Below are positions 11,585 through 21,841 of a stretch of 64,000 nucleotides of DNA, piece after piece; the first letter of the stretch is position 1; each line of letters begins with the position of its first letter. The position numbers and the translations under genes were made by a program. The stretch comes from Notolepis coatsorum (lineage: Eukaryota; Chordata; Actinopteri; Aulopiformes; Paralepididae). The notes below the pieces were generated by a model. That model saw only the letters and a list, made by a program, of their open reading frames with translations, had not been told where the DNA came from and did no database searches. The stretch lies in the NCBI GenBank assembly GCA_963971535.1, contig OZ020589.1, positions 83,166,860 to 83,230,859 of the forward strand, read 5' to 3'.

Positions 11585-13602
11585 CACTCTCCAGTCGGCC
11601 CCGGACGAATGGTGATCCAGATGAGGAACCCCGGGTACGACCGGGTGGAGATACGGCGAATCCAGGCGGAAGGGCCCCAGCTGGAACCAGTGGGGCGGGC
11701 AATGGTCCGAGGGACCCAGCCCCCTAAGACCCTGTTCGATCGGCAACGGGAGAAGAAAGAGCCTGACCCGAGAGAGCATGAGAGGAAGCCCGACCGGAGC
11801 GGGTCTGAAAAGAGAAAGGCTGACCAGAGGGGGCCCGAACAGAGAGAGCCTGACAGGAGAGAGCCTGGCCAGAGAGGGCCGGACAAGAGGGGGTCCGAAA
11901 GGAGAAAGGCCAACCAGAGGGGGCCTGAACGGAGAGAGCCCGAAGCGAGAGAGCCCAACAGGAGAGAGCCCGACAGGAGAGAGCCTGACAGGAGGGGGCC
12001 TGAACAGAGAGAGCACAACAGGAGAGAGCCCAACGGGAGAGAGCCCAACAGGAGAGAGCCCGACAGGAGAGAGCCTGACCAGAGAGAGCCGGACAGGAGG
12101 GGGCCTGAACGGAGAGAGCCTGATCAGAGGGGGCCTGAACAGAGAGGGCCCGAAAGGAGAGGGCCTGAGGAGAAAGAGCCTGACCAGGGAGAGCATGAGA
12201 GAGAGCCGGACCGGAGAGGGTCTGAAAAGAGAAGGGCCGGCCAGAGGGGGCCTGAACAGAGAGAGCCCAACGGGAGAGAGCCCGACAGGAGAGAGCCTGA
12301 CCAGAGAGGGCCGGACAGGAGGGTGTCCGAAAAGAGAGAGGCCGATCAGAGGGGGTCTGAATGGAGGGAGCCCGAAAGAAGAGGGCCTGAGGGGAGAGAG
12401 CCCAACAGGAGAGAGCCCGACAGGAGAGAGCCTGACAGGAGGGGGCCTGAACAGAGAGAGCCCGAACGGAGAGGGTCTGAAAAGAGAAGGGCCGACCAGA
12501 GGGGGCCTGAACAGAGAGAGCCTGAGAGGAAAGAGCCTGACCAGGGAGAGCAGGAGAGAGAGCCCGACAGGAGAGGGTCTGAAAAGAGAAGGGCACTCTC
12601 CAGTCGGCCCCGGACGAATGGTGATCCAGATGAGGAACCGCGGGTACGACCGGGTGGAGATACGGCGAATCCAGGCGGAAGGGCCCCAGCTGGAACCAGT
12701 GGGGCGGGCAATGGTCCGAGGGACCCAGCCCCCTAAGACCCTGTTCGATCGGCAACGGGAGAAGAAAGAGCCTGACCCGAGAGAGCATGAGAGGAAGCCC
12801 GACCGGAGCGGGTCTGAAAAGAGAAAGGCTGACCAGAGGGGGCCCGAACAGAGAGAGCCTGACAGGAAAGAGCCTGGCCAGAGAGGGCCGGACAAGAGGG
12901 GGTCCGAAAGGAGAAAGGCCAACCAGAGGGGGCCTGAACGGAGAGAGCCCGAAGCGAGAGAGCCCAACAGGAGAGAGCCCGACAGGAGAGAGCCTGACAG
13001 GAGGGGGCCTGAACAGAGAGAGCACAACAGGAGAGAGCCCAACGGGAGAGAGCCCAACAGGAGAGAGCCCGACAGGAGAGAGCCTGACCAGAGAGAGCCG
13101 GACAGGAGGGGGCCTGAACGGAGAGAGCCTGATCAGAGGGGGCCTGAACAGAGAGGGCCCGAAAGGAGAGGGCCTGAGGAGAAAGAGCCTGACCAGGGAG
13201 AGCATGAGAGAGAGCCGGACCGGAGAGGGTCTGAAAAGAGAAGGGCCGGCCAGAGGGGGCCTGAACAGAGAGAGCCCGACAGGAGAGAGCCTGACCAGAG
13301 AGAGCCGGACAGGAGGGGGTCCGAAAGGAGAGAGGCCGATCAGAGGGGGCCTGAACAGAGGGAGCCCGAAAGAAGAGGGCCTGAGGGGAGAGAGCCCAAC
13401 AGGAGAGAGCCCGACAGGAGAGAGCCTGACAGGAGGGGGCCTGAACAGGGAGAGACCGAACAGAGAGGGCCTGACAGGAGAGAGCCTGAAAAGAGAAGGG
13501 CCGAACAGAGGGGGCCTGAACGGAGAGAGCCCAACAGGAGAGAGCCCAACAGGAGAGAGCCCGACAGGAGAGAGCCTGCTCAGAGAGAGCCCGACAAGAG
13601 GG
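11585..13602 (+). repeat. Tandem duplication of 1,009 bp
   Basis: CACTCTCCAGTCGGCCCCGG at 11585 recurs at 12594, and the following non-repetitive 165 bp plus the first part of the array recur at the same 1,009-base offset (checked at 11751/12760 and 12181/13190). Because 1,009 is not a multiple of three, the reading frame of the second copy is shifted. Confidence 0.85.
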
Positions 13603-15165
13603 GGTCTGAAAAGAGAAGGGCCGGCCAGAGGGGGCCTGAACAGAGAGAGCCCAATGGGAGAGAGTCCAACAGGAGAGAGCCCGACAGAAGAGAGCCTGAC
13701 CAGAGAGAGCCGGACAGGAGGGGGCCTGAACGGAGAGAGCCTGATCAGAGGGGGCCTGAACAGAGAGGGCCCAAAAGGAGAGGGCCTGAGGAGAAAGAGC
13801 CTGACCAGGGAGAGCATGAGAGAGAGCCGGACCGGAAAGGGTCTGAAAAGAGAAGGGCCGGCCAGAGGGGGCCTGAACAGAGAGAGCCCAACGGGAGAGA
13901 GCCCGACAGGAGAGAGCCTGACCAGAGAGGGCCGGACAGGAGGGTGTCCGAAAAGAGAGAGGCCGATCAGAGGGGGTCTGAATGGAGGGAGCCCGAAAGA
14001 AGAGGGCCTGAGGGGAGAGAGCCCAACAGGAGAGAGCCCGACAGGAGAGAGCCTGACAGGAGGGGGCCTGAACAGAGAGAGCCCGAACGGAGAGGGTCTG
14101 AAAAGAGAAGGGCCGACCAGAGGGGGCCTGAACAGAGAGAGCCTGAGAGGAAAGAGCCTGACCAGGGAGAGCAGGAGAGAGAGCCCGACAGGAGGGGGTC
14201 TGAAAAGAGAAGGGCCGACCAGAGGGGGCCTGAACAGAGAGAGCCCAACAGGAGAGAGCCCGACAGGAGAGAGCCTGCTCAGAGAGAACCCGACAGGAGG
14301 GGGTCTGAAAAGAGAAGGGCCGGCCAGAGGGGGCCTGAACAGAGAGAGCCCAACGGGAGAGAGCCCAACAGGAGAGAGCCCGACAGGAGAGAACCTGACC
14401 AGAGAGAGCCGGACAGGAGGGGGCCTGAACGGAGAGAGCCCGAAAGGAGAGGGCCTGTGGGGAGAGAGCCCAACAGGAGAGAGCCCGACAGGAGACAGCC
14501 TGACAAGAGGGGGCCCGAACAGAGAGAGCCCGAAAGGAGGGGGCCTGAGGAGAAAGAGCCTGACCAGGGAGAGCAGGAGAGAGAGCCCGACCGGAGGGGG
14601 TCTGAGCCCGACAGGAGGGGGTCTGAAAAGAGAAGGGCCGGCCAGAGGGGGCCTGAACAGAGAGAGCCCAACAGGAGAGAGCCCGACAGGAGATAACCTG
14701 ACCAGAGAGAGCCGGACAGGAGGGGGCCTGAACGGAGAGAGCCCGAAGGGAGAGGGCCTGAGGGGAGAGAGCCCAACAGGAGAGAGCCCGACAGGAGAGA
14801 GCCTGACAAGAGGGGGCCCGAACAGAGAGAGCCCGAAAGGAGGGGGCCTGAGGAGAAAGAGGCTGACCAGGGAGAGCAGGAGAGAGAGCCCGACCGGAGG
14901 GGGTCTGAAAAGAGAAGGGCCGGCCAGAGGGGGCCTGAACAGAGAGAGCCCAACGGGAGAGAGCCCAACAGGAGAGAGCCCGACAGGAGAGAGCCTGACC
15001 GGAGAGAGCCGGACAGGAGAGGGCATGAACGGAGAGAGCCCGAAAGGAGAGGGCCTGAGGGGAGAGAGCCCAACAGGAGAGAGACCGACAGGAGAGAGCC
15101 TGATAAGAGGGGGCCTGAACAGAGAGAGCCCAACAGGAGAGGGCCTGAGAGGAGAGAGCTTGACG
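11752..15165 (+). repeat. 15-bp coding minisatellite, about 216 units
   Basis: The unit is close to AGAGAGCCCGACAGG, translated RREPD and variants. Two blocks (11752-12593 and about 12761-15165) total roughly 3.25 kb. Longer composite units recur, for example GAGAAAGAGCCTGACCAGGG at about 12170, 13180, 13790, 14150, 14550 and 14850. The period is a multiple of three and the unit has no stop in most frames, which opens very long ORFs on both strands. The plus strand is almost pure purine with regular CC/C interruptions. Confidence 0.9.
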
Positions 15166-15711
15166 GTGGAGACCGGGACCTCTGGAGGCAGAGCTACCAC
15201 CGAGGTTTCCGACCAGGAGGTCAAGGAGGCGAGGACAGCCCGGAGCAGGGGCCTCGTCGGCATCGCTACCGGCGCAACTTTCAATACCGGCGCAGACGCT
15301 CACCGGCAGGTGTCAAACCGGGCCTAGAGGGTGGCGATGGGAACGTCGAGAGGACGTCAGGAGAGGTAAAGTCAGTCCCCTCAAACGAGGGTGGAGAAGA
15401 CGGGGGCAAGGAGGGCGCTGCGGGCGGCTCCTCAGAGGCCTCGGCGGGCGAGGCCGTGGCCAAGGGCCTACCAACAGAGACAGACGAATCTGACGCAGAA
15501 TCAGATGCAGGAGAGGTTGGACGAACCTGGCCCCAGAGGAGCACCAGGGGTCGGCTACCCGCTCGGTATCGCCAGGACTACGTGCTGAAGAGGGTGGTTG
15601 TAGAACAGTGTGTGAAACTAATGGAACAATGTGTGAAACTGTGGGTCTAGGTACCATTTTCATGTCATTAAACTGGTTTCATTGAGTAACTTGCAGAGGA
15701 CTTGGCAAGTT

Positions 15712-15726
15712 TAAAGTGGGGGGAAA
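15712..15726 (+). promoter_or_regulatory. Polypurine tract
   Basis: AAAGTGGGGGGAAA lies immediately before the 3' LTR start TGTAGCAGCC at 15727. This is the expected plus-strand primer position for an LTR retrotransposon. Confidence 0.75.
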
Positions 15727-16787
15727 TGTAGCAGCCTGAATATTCTACTAAGTATTCAGAAGTGCTAACTAACTGCTACTTTCCCTGTGTGTGTATAAAG
15801 TGTGATAAACAGTGTTCCTTTGGATAGCTCGCCCAGTCTAATGACGAGGTGAGGTGCTACTCTTCTCCGGATTCAGTATGGATCACTAACAATAACATTG
15901 AAGCACCTTTTCTCCCTTTCTGGAGTGGTCCTAGAGTGGTTTGATTTGATTTGATTTTATTAGGGATCCCCATTAGCTGGTGCGATAGCAACCAGCTAGT
16001 CTTCCTGGGGTCCACGCACAAAAAAACACAAAAACAATCACCATTGCAAAAAAACAAAATTATTAAAAGTCAGTACACACAATGCATAATGAACCTACTG
16101 TAACAATTAATAGCTAAAATTACATTAGTGTAAAACAAAAACAAAAAAACACTTTACAGTGTTAAAAACAATTTAAAAACTATTTAAGATTCTTTTTAAA
16201 AGTGAATCTACTGTAAATGCAGCAGAGGTTCCGAGGCAGGCCATTCCACAGAGTTAATGCTCTAAAAATAAAAGATCTCCCCAGAGCGCTGGTTCTAGGA
16301 CCTGGCAATTCAAGCTGCCCACTACTGGAACCTCTAGTGTAATGCTCGTGCACAGTATTACTAAAAACAATCTGATTATGTATAAAAACAGGAGTCTTAC
16401 TGCTCATGACCAACTTGAGTGGGATCAGTGGCGGTTGCCAGCAGGGGGCGGAGTGGCAGTGGTGGCAGGTGGAGCGGAGGAGAGAGGAAAGCAATGAGGA
16501 AGAGGGAGTTACCTGGGGGCGAGAGGACCAGGAAGCTCTCTTCGGCAGTGGACTTGACCGTGAACAGTCGCAGTCACAGCGGGCGTGTGCTCAAGAGAGG
16601 TGATAAGAGTGGGTCCGCCATCTTGGCTAAGTACGAACGGTACCTCGAGTATCTACATCAACGTCCATTCAAGTGAACGCTAACAACCAGTGTCTAAGGG
16701 GTTTCCCTTTATCAGTGAGAGCACCCGGTGCCATGTATGAATAAATCTGAAGTATTATCTGTAACTTGCCCAAGGCTTCAATACAGC
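15727..16787 (+). repeat. 3' LTR, rearranged
   Basis: It starts identically to the LTR at 9126. It is interrupted by a LINE fragment (15940-16415), lacks the part matching roughly 9510-10095 and a further stretch around 10225-10425, and stops near GGCTTCAATACAG where it meets an inverted LTR copy. It retains the GAATAAAT polyadenylation signal. Confidence 0.75.
15940..16415 (-). mobile_element. 5'-truncated LINE (Rex/CR1-like) in the 3' LTR
   Basis: On the minus strand the last RT codons are visible (RSFIFRALTLWNGLP, then FTFKKNLK), followed by a 3' UTR ending AATAAAATCAAATCAAATCAAA. LTR sequence resumes on both sides, and GAGTGG is present at each border (15934-15939 and 16416-16421), a short TSD. 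The C-terminal pattern is typical of CR1/Rex-group LINE reverse transcriptases. Confidence 0.75.
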
Positions 16788-18498
16788 TGCAGCTGGAGTG
16801 GATGGGGCCCAGGATTTACTAACCTGGGGACTGGTACTCTGGTCTCCCTTGCCGTCCAAGGCGGTCAGCAGTAGCTCCCCACACACCCTCACTTCCCCCA
16901 GTACCTCCGACAGCCCTCCCACACCCAGTGACTGTCAGTTCAATAGTATTATTGGGCTTCCCTGTAAGCAGTACCCTTCCTTGACCACCTGTATAGACCC
17001 TTCAAATGCTATTCTGTGAATGGGGTGTAAGGGTTAAATAATTATGCAGTCACAATATTTACCCAGGGGTTAGAATAGCAAATGGAAAACGGAAGAAACA
17101 GACACACACAATGATCCCAATCAAGTCTACTTTTACTGAAGCCTGGGCATGTTATCCATTACAATGTTATTCCTTAATACATGGCACCGGGTGCTCTTGT
17201 TATCATAATGTAGGGGAAGCTCTTCCCACCATAGGCACAGAGTGCTCAATACATTAAAACACCCCGCTTGTACTAGGGGAACCCAGGCATAAAATGTAGA
17301 CACATTGGGAATTCAAGAACCAAATAATCAAATAATCAAATAAACAAATAACAAAATAAAACCAAGTAAATGTGGGCCCACGTTACCAAAAGAAAACCTA
17401 ACCTAAGCCGGCTTAAATTGTTCGGGGTACCCCTTAGACACTGGTTGTTAGCGTTCACTTCAATGGATGTTGCTGTTGATACACGTGGTACTGTTAGTAC
17501 TTAGCCAAGATGGCGGACCCACTCTTGTCACCGCTCGTCCGGGTGACAAGATGGCGTCGACGATCCCGCGAGCACAGCCAGCAGGCTGGGCGGACAGCAG
17601 GCAGTGGTTAGCTGGAGGAGCGTGCTGTATGGCGTCCTCTGCTGGTGGGAAGAGGCGTCCTCTGTTCCGTCTGGGAAACGTCCACCGCTGCTGTTGCTGG
17701 CTTGCTTCTGTCGCGCGAGCTAATACTGTGACTACCCTAAACACAGCTAAACTTTGGGTTTCAACGCACCCTCCTGCTATATCGGTTGCACTGCTAACGC
17801 AACGTGGCTGGCTATACCACCGGTCTCTTCAGCGCCGCGCGCCTGGTAGTCTACTCAAGTCAGACGGAGCCGTTAGCAGCATACTACTATACCGCACACA
17901 GTAACTACTATAACCCGATAACGTTAGACGTTAGTCTCGTTAGCTCTAGACGTTAGTCCTTTGGTTCGGTTTCTCTTACTCACACACTATCACTGATGCT
18001 TCTAGGATAACCCGTCACTAGCAAGTATTTCTCATCACCCGGCGCTCGCTCCGACGGGGCTCTCCTTCATTAACTTCTTCAACGGGGCTATTCCAAAGCA
18101 CACGCCCGTTGTGGCTGTGACTGTTCACGGCCAAGTCCAATGCTGAAGAGAGCTTCCTGCTCCCTTTGCCTCCAGGTAACTCCCTCTTCCTCGTTGCTTG
18201 CTTCTCTCCACTGCTCCGCCTGCCACCACTGCCACTCCGCCCCCTGCTGGCAACCTCCACTGGTCCCACTCAAGGACCGCTCCAGAAAGGGAAAAAGGGC
18301 TCAATGTTATTGTTAGTAGTCCATACTGCAGCCGGAGAAGAGTAGCACCTCACCTCGTCGTTAGACTGGGCGAGCTATCCAAAGGAACACTGTTAGGCTA
18401 TCCAAAGGAACACTTTAAATCACACGTTATGCACACACAGGGAAAGTAACAGTTAGTTAGCACTACTGAATACTTTGTAGAATATTCAGGCTGCTACA
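16788..18498 (-). repeat. Inverted copy of the same LTR
   Basis: Reverse complement of the LTR at 9126-10964: it enters at the part matching about 10840 (GGGCCCAGGATTTACTAACC) and ends with GGCTGCTACA at 18498, the complement of the LTR start. It lacks the last ~125 bp of the LTR. It abuts the truncated 3' LTR head-on, forming a large palindrome. Confidence 0.8.
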
Positions 18499-19514
18499 CT
18501 AGGTTGTGGTGTCCGGGGACGGTTTAGCGTGTGGTACCTTCTCGACTTCCTCAGTCGAATCGAGTTGTTGACATGCAGTAGCTTTAGCTACTAACGTTAT
18601 CATAGCATCATGGTCTGTAATACAGTAGTTTGCTAACACTAGTTAGTTAACTAAATAAGCTAGCTAACACTGTATAGTTTGTGTCATTCACGTTACAGAA
18701 GGCAACAAAGCAACCTGTATATTGGTGTGTCAACGCTGTGTGCTTGTAGAGCAAATTAGTGCCTTTTTTGTAATTTAGAAATTAAAGTCCAATTAAATAT
18801 TTCATTTTAAACTGCAGGCTGAGACTGCAAGGAAGTGAAAACAGTATAGTATAATATATGTGTGTGTGTATATTATATGTGTGTGTGTGTGTGTGTGTGT
18901 GCGTGTGTGTGTGTGTGTGATGTACAGTATCATGAGATCAATATATTTTATTTTCCCTCAGACTTCTAATGTTCTCCTGATATTTGTTGTGGACCACATC
19001 AGCCCTACAATCTCTGAGGTGTCATCCCAAAAGGATTATTGTACACAGCATCTGATACATACATCTGATACATAATACAGTAAGTAAGTACCGTAAATCC
19101 TCAAATAGAGGAGGGACCTCCAATAAAGGAGGGGCCTCTTATAATGGACGGGGGTGTTGATGCATTTAGACAAACACAGGCCGGTCTCTAATATAAGGTA
19201 GCAAAAAAAAGATTTTTCGTGCCGTGATATAGAATGAGATAAACTCTTGCCAATGGAAATCAAGTGCTGCCTCCCGCTACACTGACTACCGTACAGTCAA
19301 CATTGTCGAAGCGGATTGTTTTTTTATCGGTTCATTTTCGTTTGATAGCATTTTGAAAAGCCCTCGTTTTCAAGGAAAATATAAAGATTCCATGATAAAA
19401 GACATTTACTGGAATATTCTAGAATACACAAAAACATTGTCATTTTTCGGCCTATTTATGCATCGTTTTCAAATAAACGCTAGATTATCGATAGTATATG
19501 TGTACCTATGCACG
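18499..19514. other. No gene seen; (TG)n microsatellite
   Basis: A TG/CA microsatellite spans about 18857-18920. Near 19090-19145 the phrases TAAATCCTCAAATAGAGGAG and CAATAAAGGAGGGGCCTC look like a DNA-transposon terminus, but I could not pair it. No coding sequence is supported. Confidence 0.4.
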
Positions 19515-20068
19515 CTAGAGACGCGAGCTGAAAAATCGATTCTCTTATTTCCTCATCAGCGATTGCGCACACACACACACACACACATAGGGCAAACGCT
19601 GAGATCTCAGCGAATACAACTCTGATTATCCCAAGACTGGTAAAATAGTTTCCTTACCTCAGATCAGATGTTCTCTAAAAAGACCATTCCAATTCCTGAT
19701 CACCATTCCAAATATCGATCACTCGAGTATTGGCTACTGTGAATATATATTCCAGGCTGATTCCCGTGCCGCGATGACTTCCATGTAGAGCAGACAGCTT
19801 GCCAGCACAAGGAACCAACTGGCTCCGCCTCTACATATCTACAGATCCCAGGTCAGTCTAAGCGATTGACCTGCAGTTACACAGGGATAGACGATAGGGG
19901 CCGCTTTTTTCCATTCTGAGCTCCTGGAGGAATTGCTGTACCAACGGGAGACTCGTTGATGAAATATGAAATCAGATCGCTAATAAACAAATAAAACGAT
20001 ATTTGTCGTCGTGGGCACTCAGTGGGGGGCCTAATAAAACGAGTTATGTCGTCCGTGGCACTGAAAGT
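19515..20068. mobile_element. TTAA MITE fragment, family 1 (copy 2)
   Basis: It shares several 20-40 bp blocks with 1090-1888 and ends GGCACTGAAAGTG followed by TTAA. The right border falls inside a minus-strand LINE fragment (20073-20446). The left end is not recognisable. An (AC)n stretch lies at 19568-19588. Confidence 0.55.
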
Positions 20069-20072
20069 GTTA

Positions 20073-20446
20073 AGGAGTGTTAGTATAGCCAATTGGAATT
20101 TGGAGTCTGTGAATTTTATCATTTCATTTAGGATACCATCCGCTCTGCAGGCCTTCTTGGTTTTAAGTGATTTTATTTTGTCCTGTAGTTCTTTTAGTGT
20201 AATTGGGGAGTCTAGCGGGTTCTGGTAGTCTTTTATGGTTACCTCTAGGCTTTGTAGTTTATCTTGTATGTGTTTTTGCTGTTCATAATTTTGTATTGGG
20301 CTAAAGAGATTGGAGAAGTGGTTTATACGTCTCCATTTTGGATGGGTAGCTCCTTGTGGTGTTGTTTGTTTAGTTTGTTCCAGTTTTCCCAGAAGTTGTT
20401 TGTTTTTATGGATTCCTCTATATCTATATCTGTATTTCGGCTTCAA
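20073..20446 (-). pseudogene. LINE reverse transcriptase fragment
   Basis: The minus-strand translation contains SPITLKELQDKIKSLKTKKA followed by RADGILNEMIKF and FQLAILTLLNT. This is the region before RT motif A in LINEs, where a typical element reads KKASGPDGI; here GP is replaced by RA. Only about 120 codons remain, ending at the MITE border at 20069. The clade is not certain. Confidence 0.6.
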
Positions 20447-20590
20447 ATCTGATGAAAAAGGCGAACCAGTTAACTTGCAGTGCTATAAAGTCTGTCTCGC
20501 CAAGGGAGGCAACACGTCAAACTTGGCGAAACATTTGAAGGACAAACATCCCAAGCTATCCATAGGAGCTACTATAGCATTAACGTAACG
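20447..20590 (+). pseudogene. BED zinc-finger fragment of a hAT transposase
   Basis: The frame reads CYKVCLAKGGNTSNLAKHL and then KDKHPKL. The C-x2-C ... GNTSNL..HL...H pattern is diagnostic of BED fingers in hAT transposases and ZBED proteins. Only this finger remains; the frame ends at TAA in the palindrome that follows. Confidence 0.7.
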
Positions 20591-20812
20591 TTAGTTATCA
20601 TAACCATCGGCAATCGCTGTGAGGATCTTTATTGATTAACGTTAGCTAGCTAGCTTTAACTAGAATTACATAGTTTGCTAGCTATATAAGCTAATGTTAG
20701 CCAAGTTTATTCTATGCAAAATGTGCTAGCTAGCTAACGTTAATAAAGATCCTCACTGCGATTGCCGATGGTTATGATAACTAACGTTACGTTAATGCTA
20801 CAGTAGCTCCTA
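20563..20812. repeat. Near-perfect palindrome
   Basis: TAGGAGCTACTATAGCATTA at the left matches the complement of TAATGCTACAGTAGCTCCTA at the right. The arms run about 95 bp through ATCATAACCATCGGCAATCG and GATCTTTATT to GCTAGCTAGC around a short AT-rich spacer. It directly overlaps the end of the BED fragment. Confidence 0.85.
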
Positions 20813-21259
20813 TCAGTACTGTAGTCATGCCAACATTCGTTGGACAGGCTATGCTAGCTCTTGTGACTACAGTTCCTTATACGATCATTAGAAAATGTCC
20901 ACAATGCTATTCGCAAGAATAGAAAATAAATTGAAAAGCCTAATAATAAGCTATACATAGCCTAAACTGCCGTGCTGAAAGCTAGTAAACACAGCATCCC
21001 CTGTTGCCTACCCACAACAGAAATGAATTGATGCACATGCGCATCTCTATGTCTACAGAGACATTTGACAATTGCCCATTTAATGGTTCATACATACTGT
21101 ATAAAGACAACGGAAATCTATTTTATTTTTGTTAAACAGTATACAATATGACATAACCTAGTTATAGATTATGATAGGCTATATCTAATCAGTCTCACTC
21201 ATCAAAATGTTTTCTAGATTATGGTATCTCAATAATTAGGCCCTCTGATATGACAAATG

Positions 21260-21342
<83 letters not shown>

Positions 21343-21803
21343 AACCATACTTTTTCTACCCCTTCCATTTTTTTTAACTACTGAAGTCTGCTGCATTTGG
21401 CTCACAGAGTGACTCCCCCCACTCAGAAGCAACCTAACCTCCCAGCTTTTTTTGAGCAGCATATTAAGTACACAAATGAGTCCAAAGATGCTAAAAGGCT
21501 CAACAGGGCATTCACAGAGTTCATCTGTATGGACCAAGTTCCAATATACAGTTGAGAAAGCTGGGTTCAGAAACCTTATACAGCAACTGTTTTGAGTGCA
21601 AAGAAAGTTCTCCAGCATTTTGAATGCCATTGCTTTTAATTTAATTAATTTATTCTTGTCATTGTTCATTGTTGTGTTTTAAAATAAAGAACAATAATGA
21701 CATCTGAGAGTGTTTCCCTGATTTTGAGGAAAAGTATCAAAGTATCGAAATTCATATTGGTATAGTATCGAAACAAAAATGTTGGTATCGTGACAACCCT
21801 AGT
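20813..21803. other. No gene; (AAT)n and hAT-like right terminus
   Basis: A (TAA)n microsatellite fills about 21258-21340. The right border (about 21730-21803) contains TATCGTGACAACCCTA, the complement of the common hAT terminus TAGGGTTGTCACGATA; its left partner was not found. The minus-strand ORF across the microsatellite (poly-Leu) is not credible. Confidence 0.5.
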
Positions 21804-21841
21804 GCAGACACCCTGTAAAACTCTCTCCCGGACTAAATTGC

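Larger units (their letters stand above)
11027..15650 (+). pseudogene. Single ORF of the LTR element: coiled coil, giant pentapeptide array, Y-box-like tail
   Basis: It starts at the ATG at 11027, 62 bases after the LTR. Residues 1-70 form an acidic coiled coil (AAKVEELQEKC, LETLEETVTRLE). Residues about 80-240 are an unrecognised globular part (FTKTCILIVKDD, RARDAVQGFLGMD). From about 11752 the protein is a charged array of REPDR, REPNR, RGPEQ and RGSEK units. A 1,009-bp tandem duplication shifts the frame at about 12594 (old frame stops at 12736), and TAA at 14694 interrupts the shifted frame; past it the frame stays open to TAG at 15648. The end carries SYHRGFRP, RYRRNFQYRRRR and an acidic region ending near RRLPARYRQDY-like sequence. 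The position is that of Gag, but I see no zinc knuckle, protease, RT or integrase. Function unknown; an RNA-binding structural protein is the best inference. Confidence 0.6.

Noticed and set aside
11724-15303. Minus-strand ORFs of 510-1,186 codons and extra plus-frame ORFs of 846-972 codons
   Set aside because: They are translations of the 15-bp array in non-coding frames; the period keeps all frames open. The plus frame continuous with the coiled-coil start and the C-terminal tail is preferred.
21229-21669. Minus-strand ORF with a polyleucine run
   Set aside because: The run is the (AAT)n microsatellite, and the rest has no recognisable motif.
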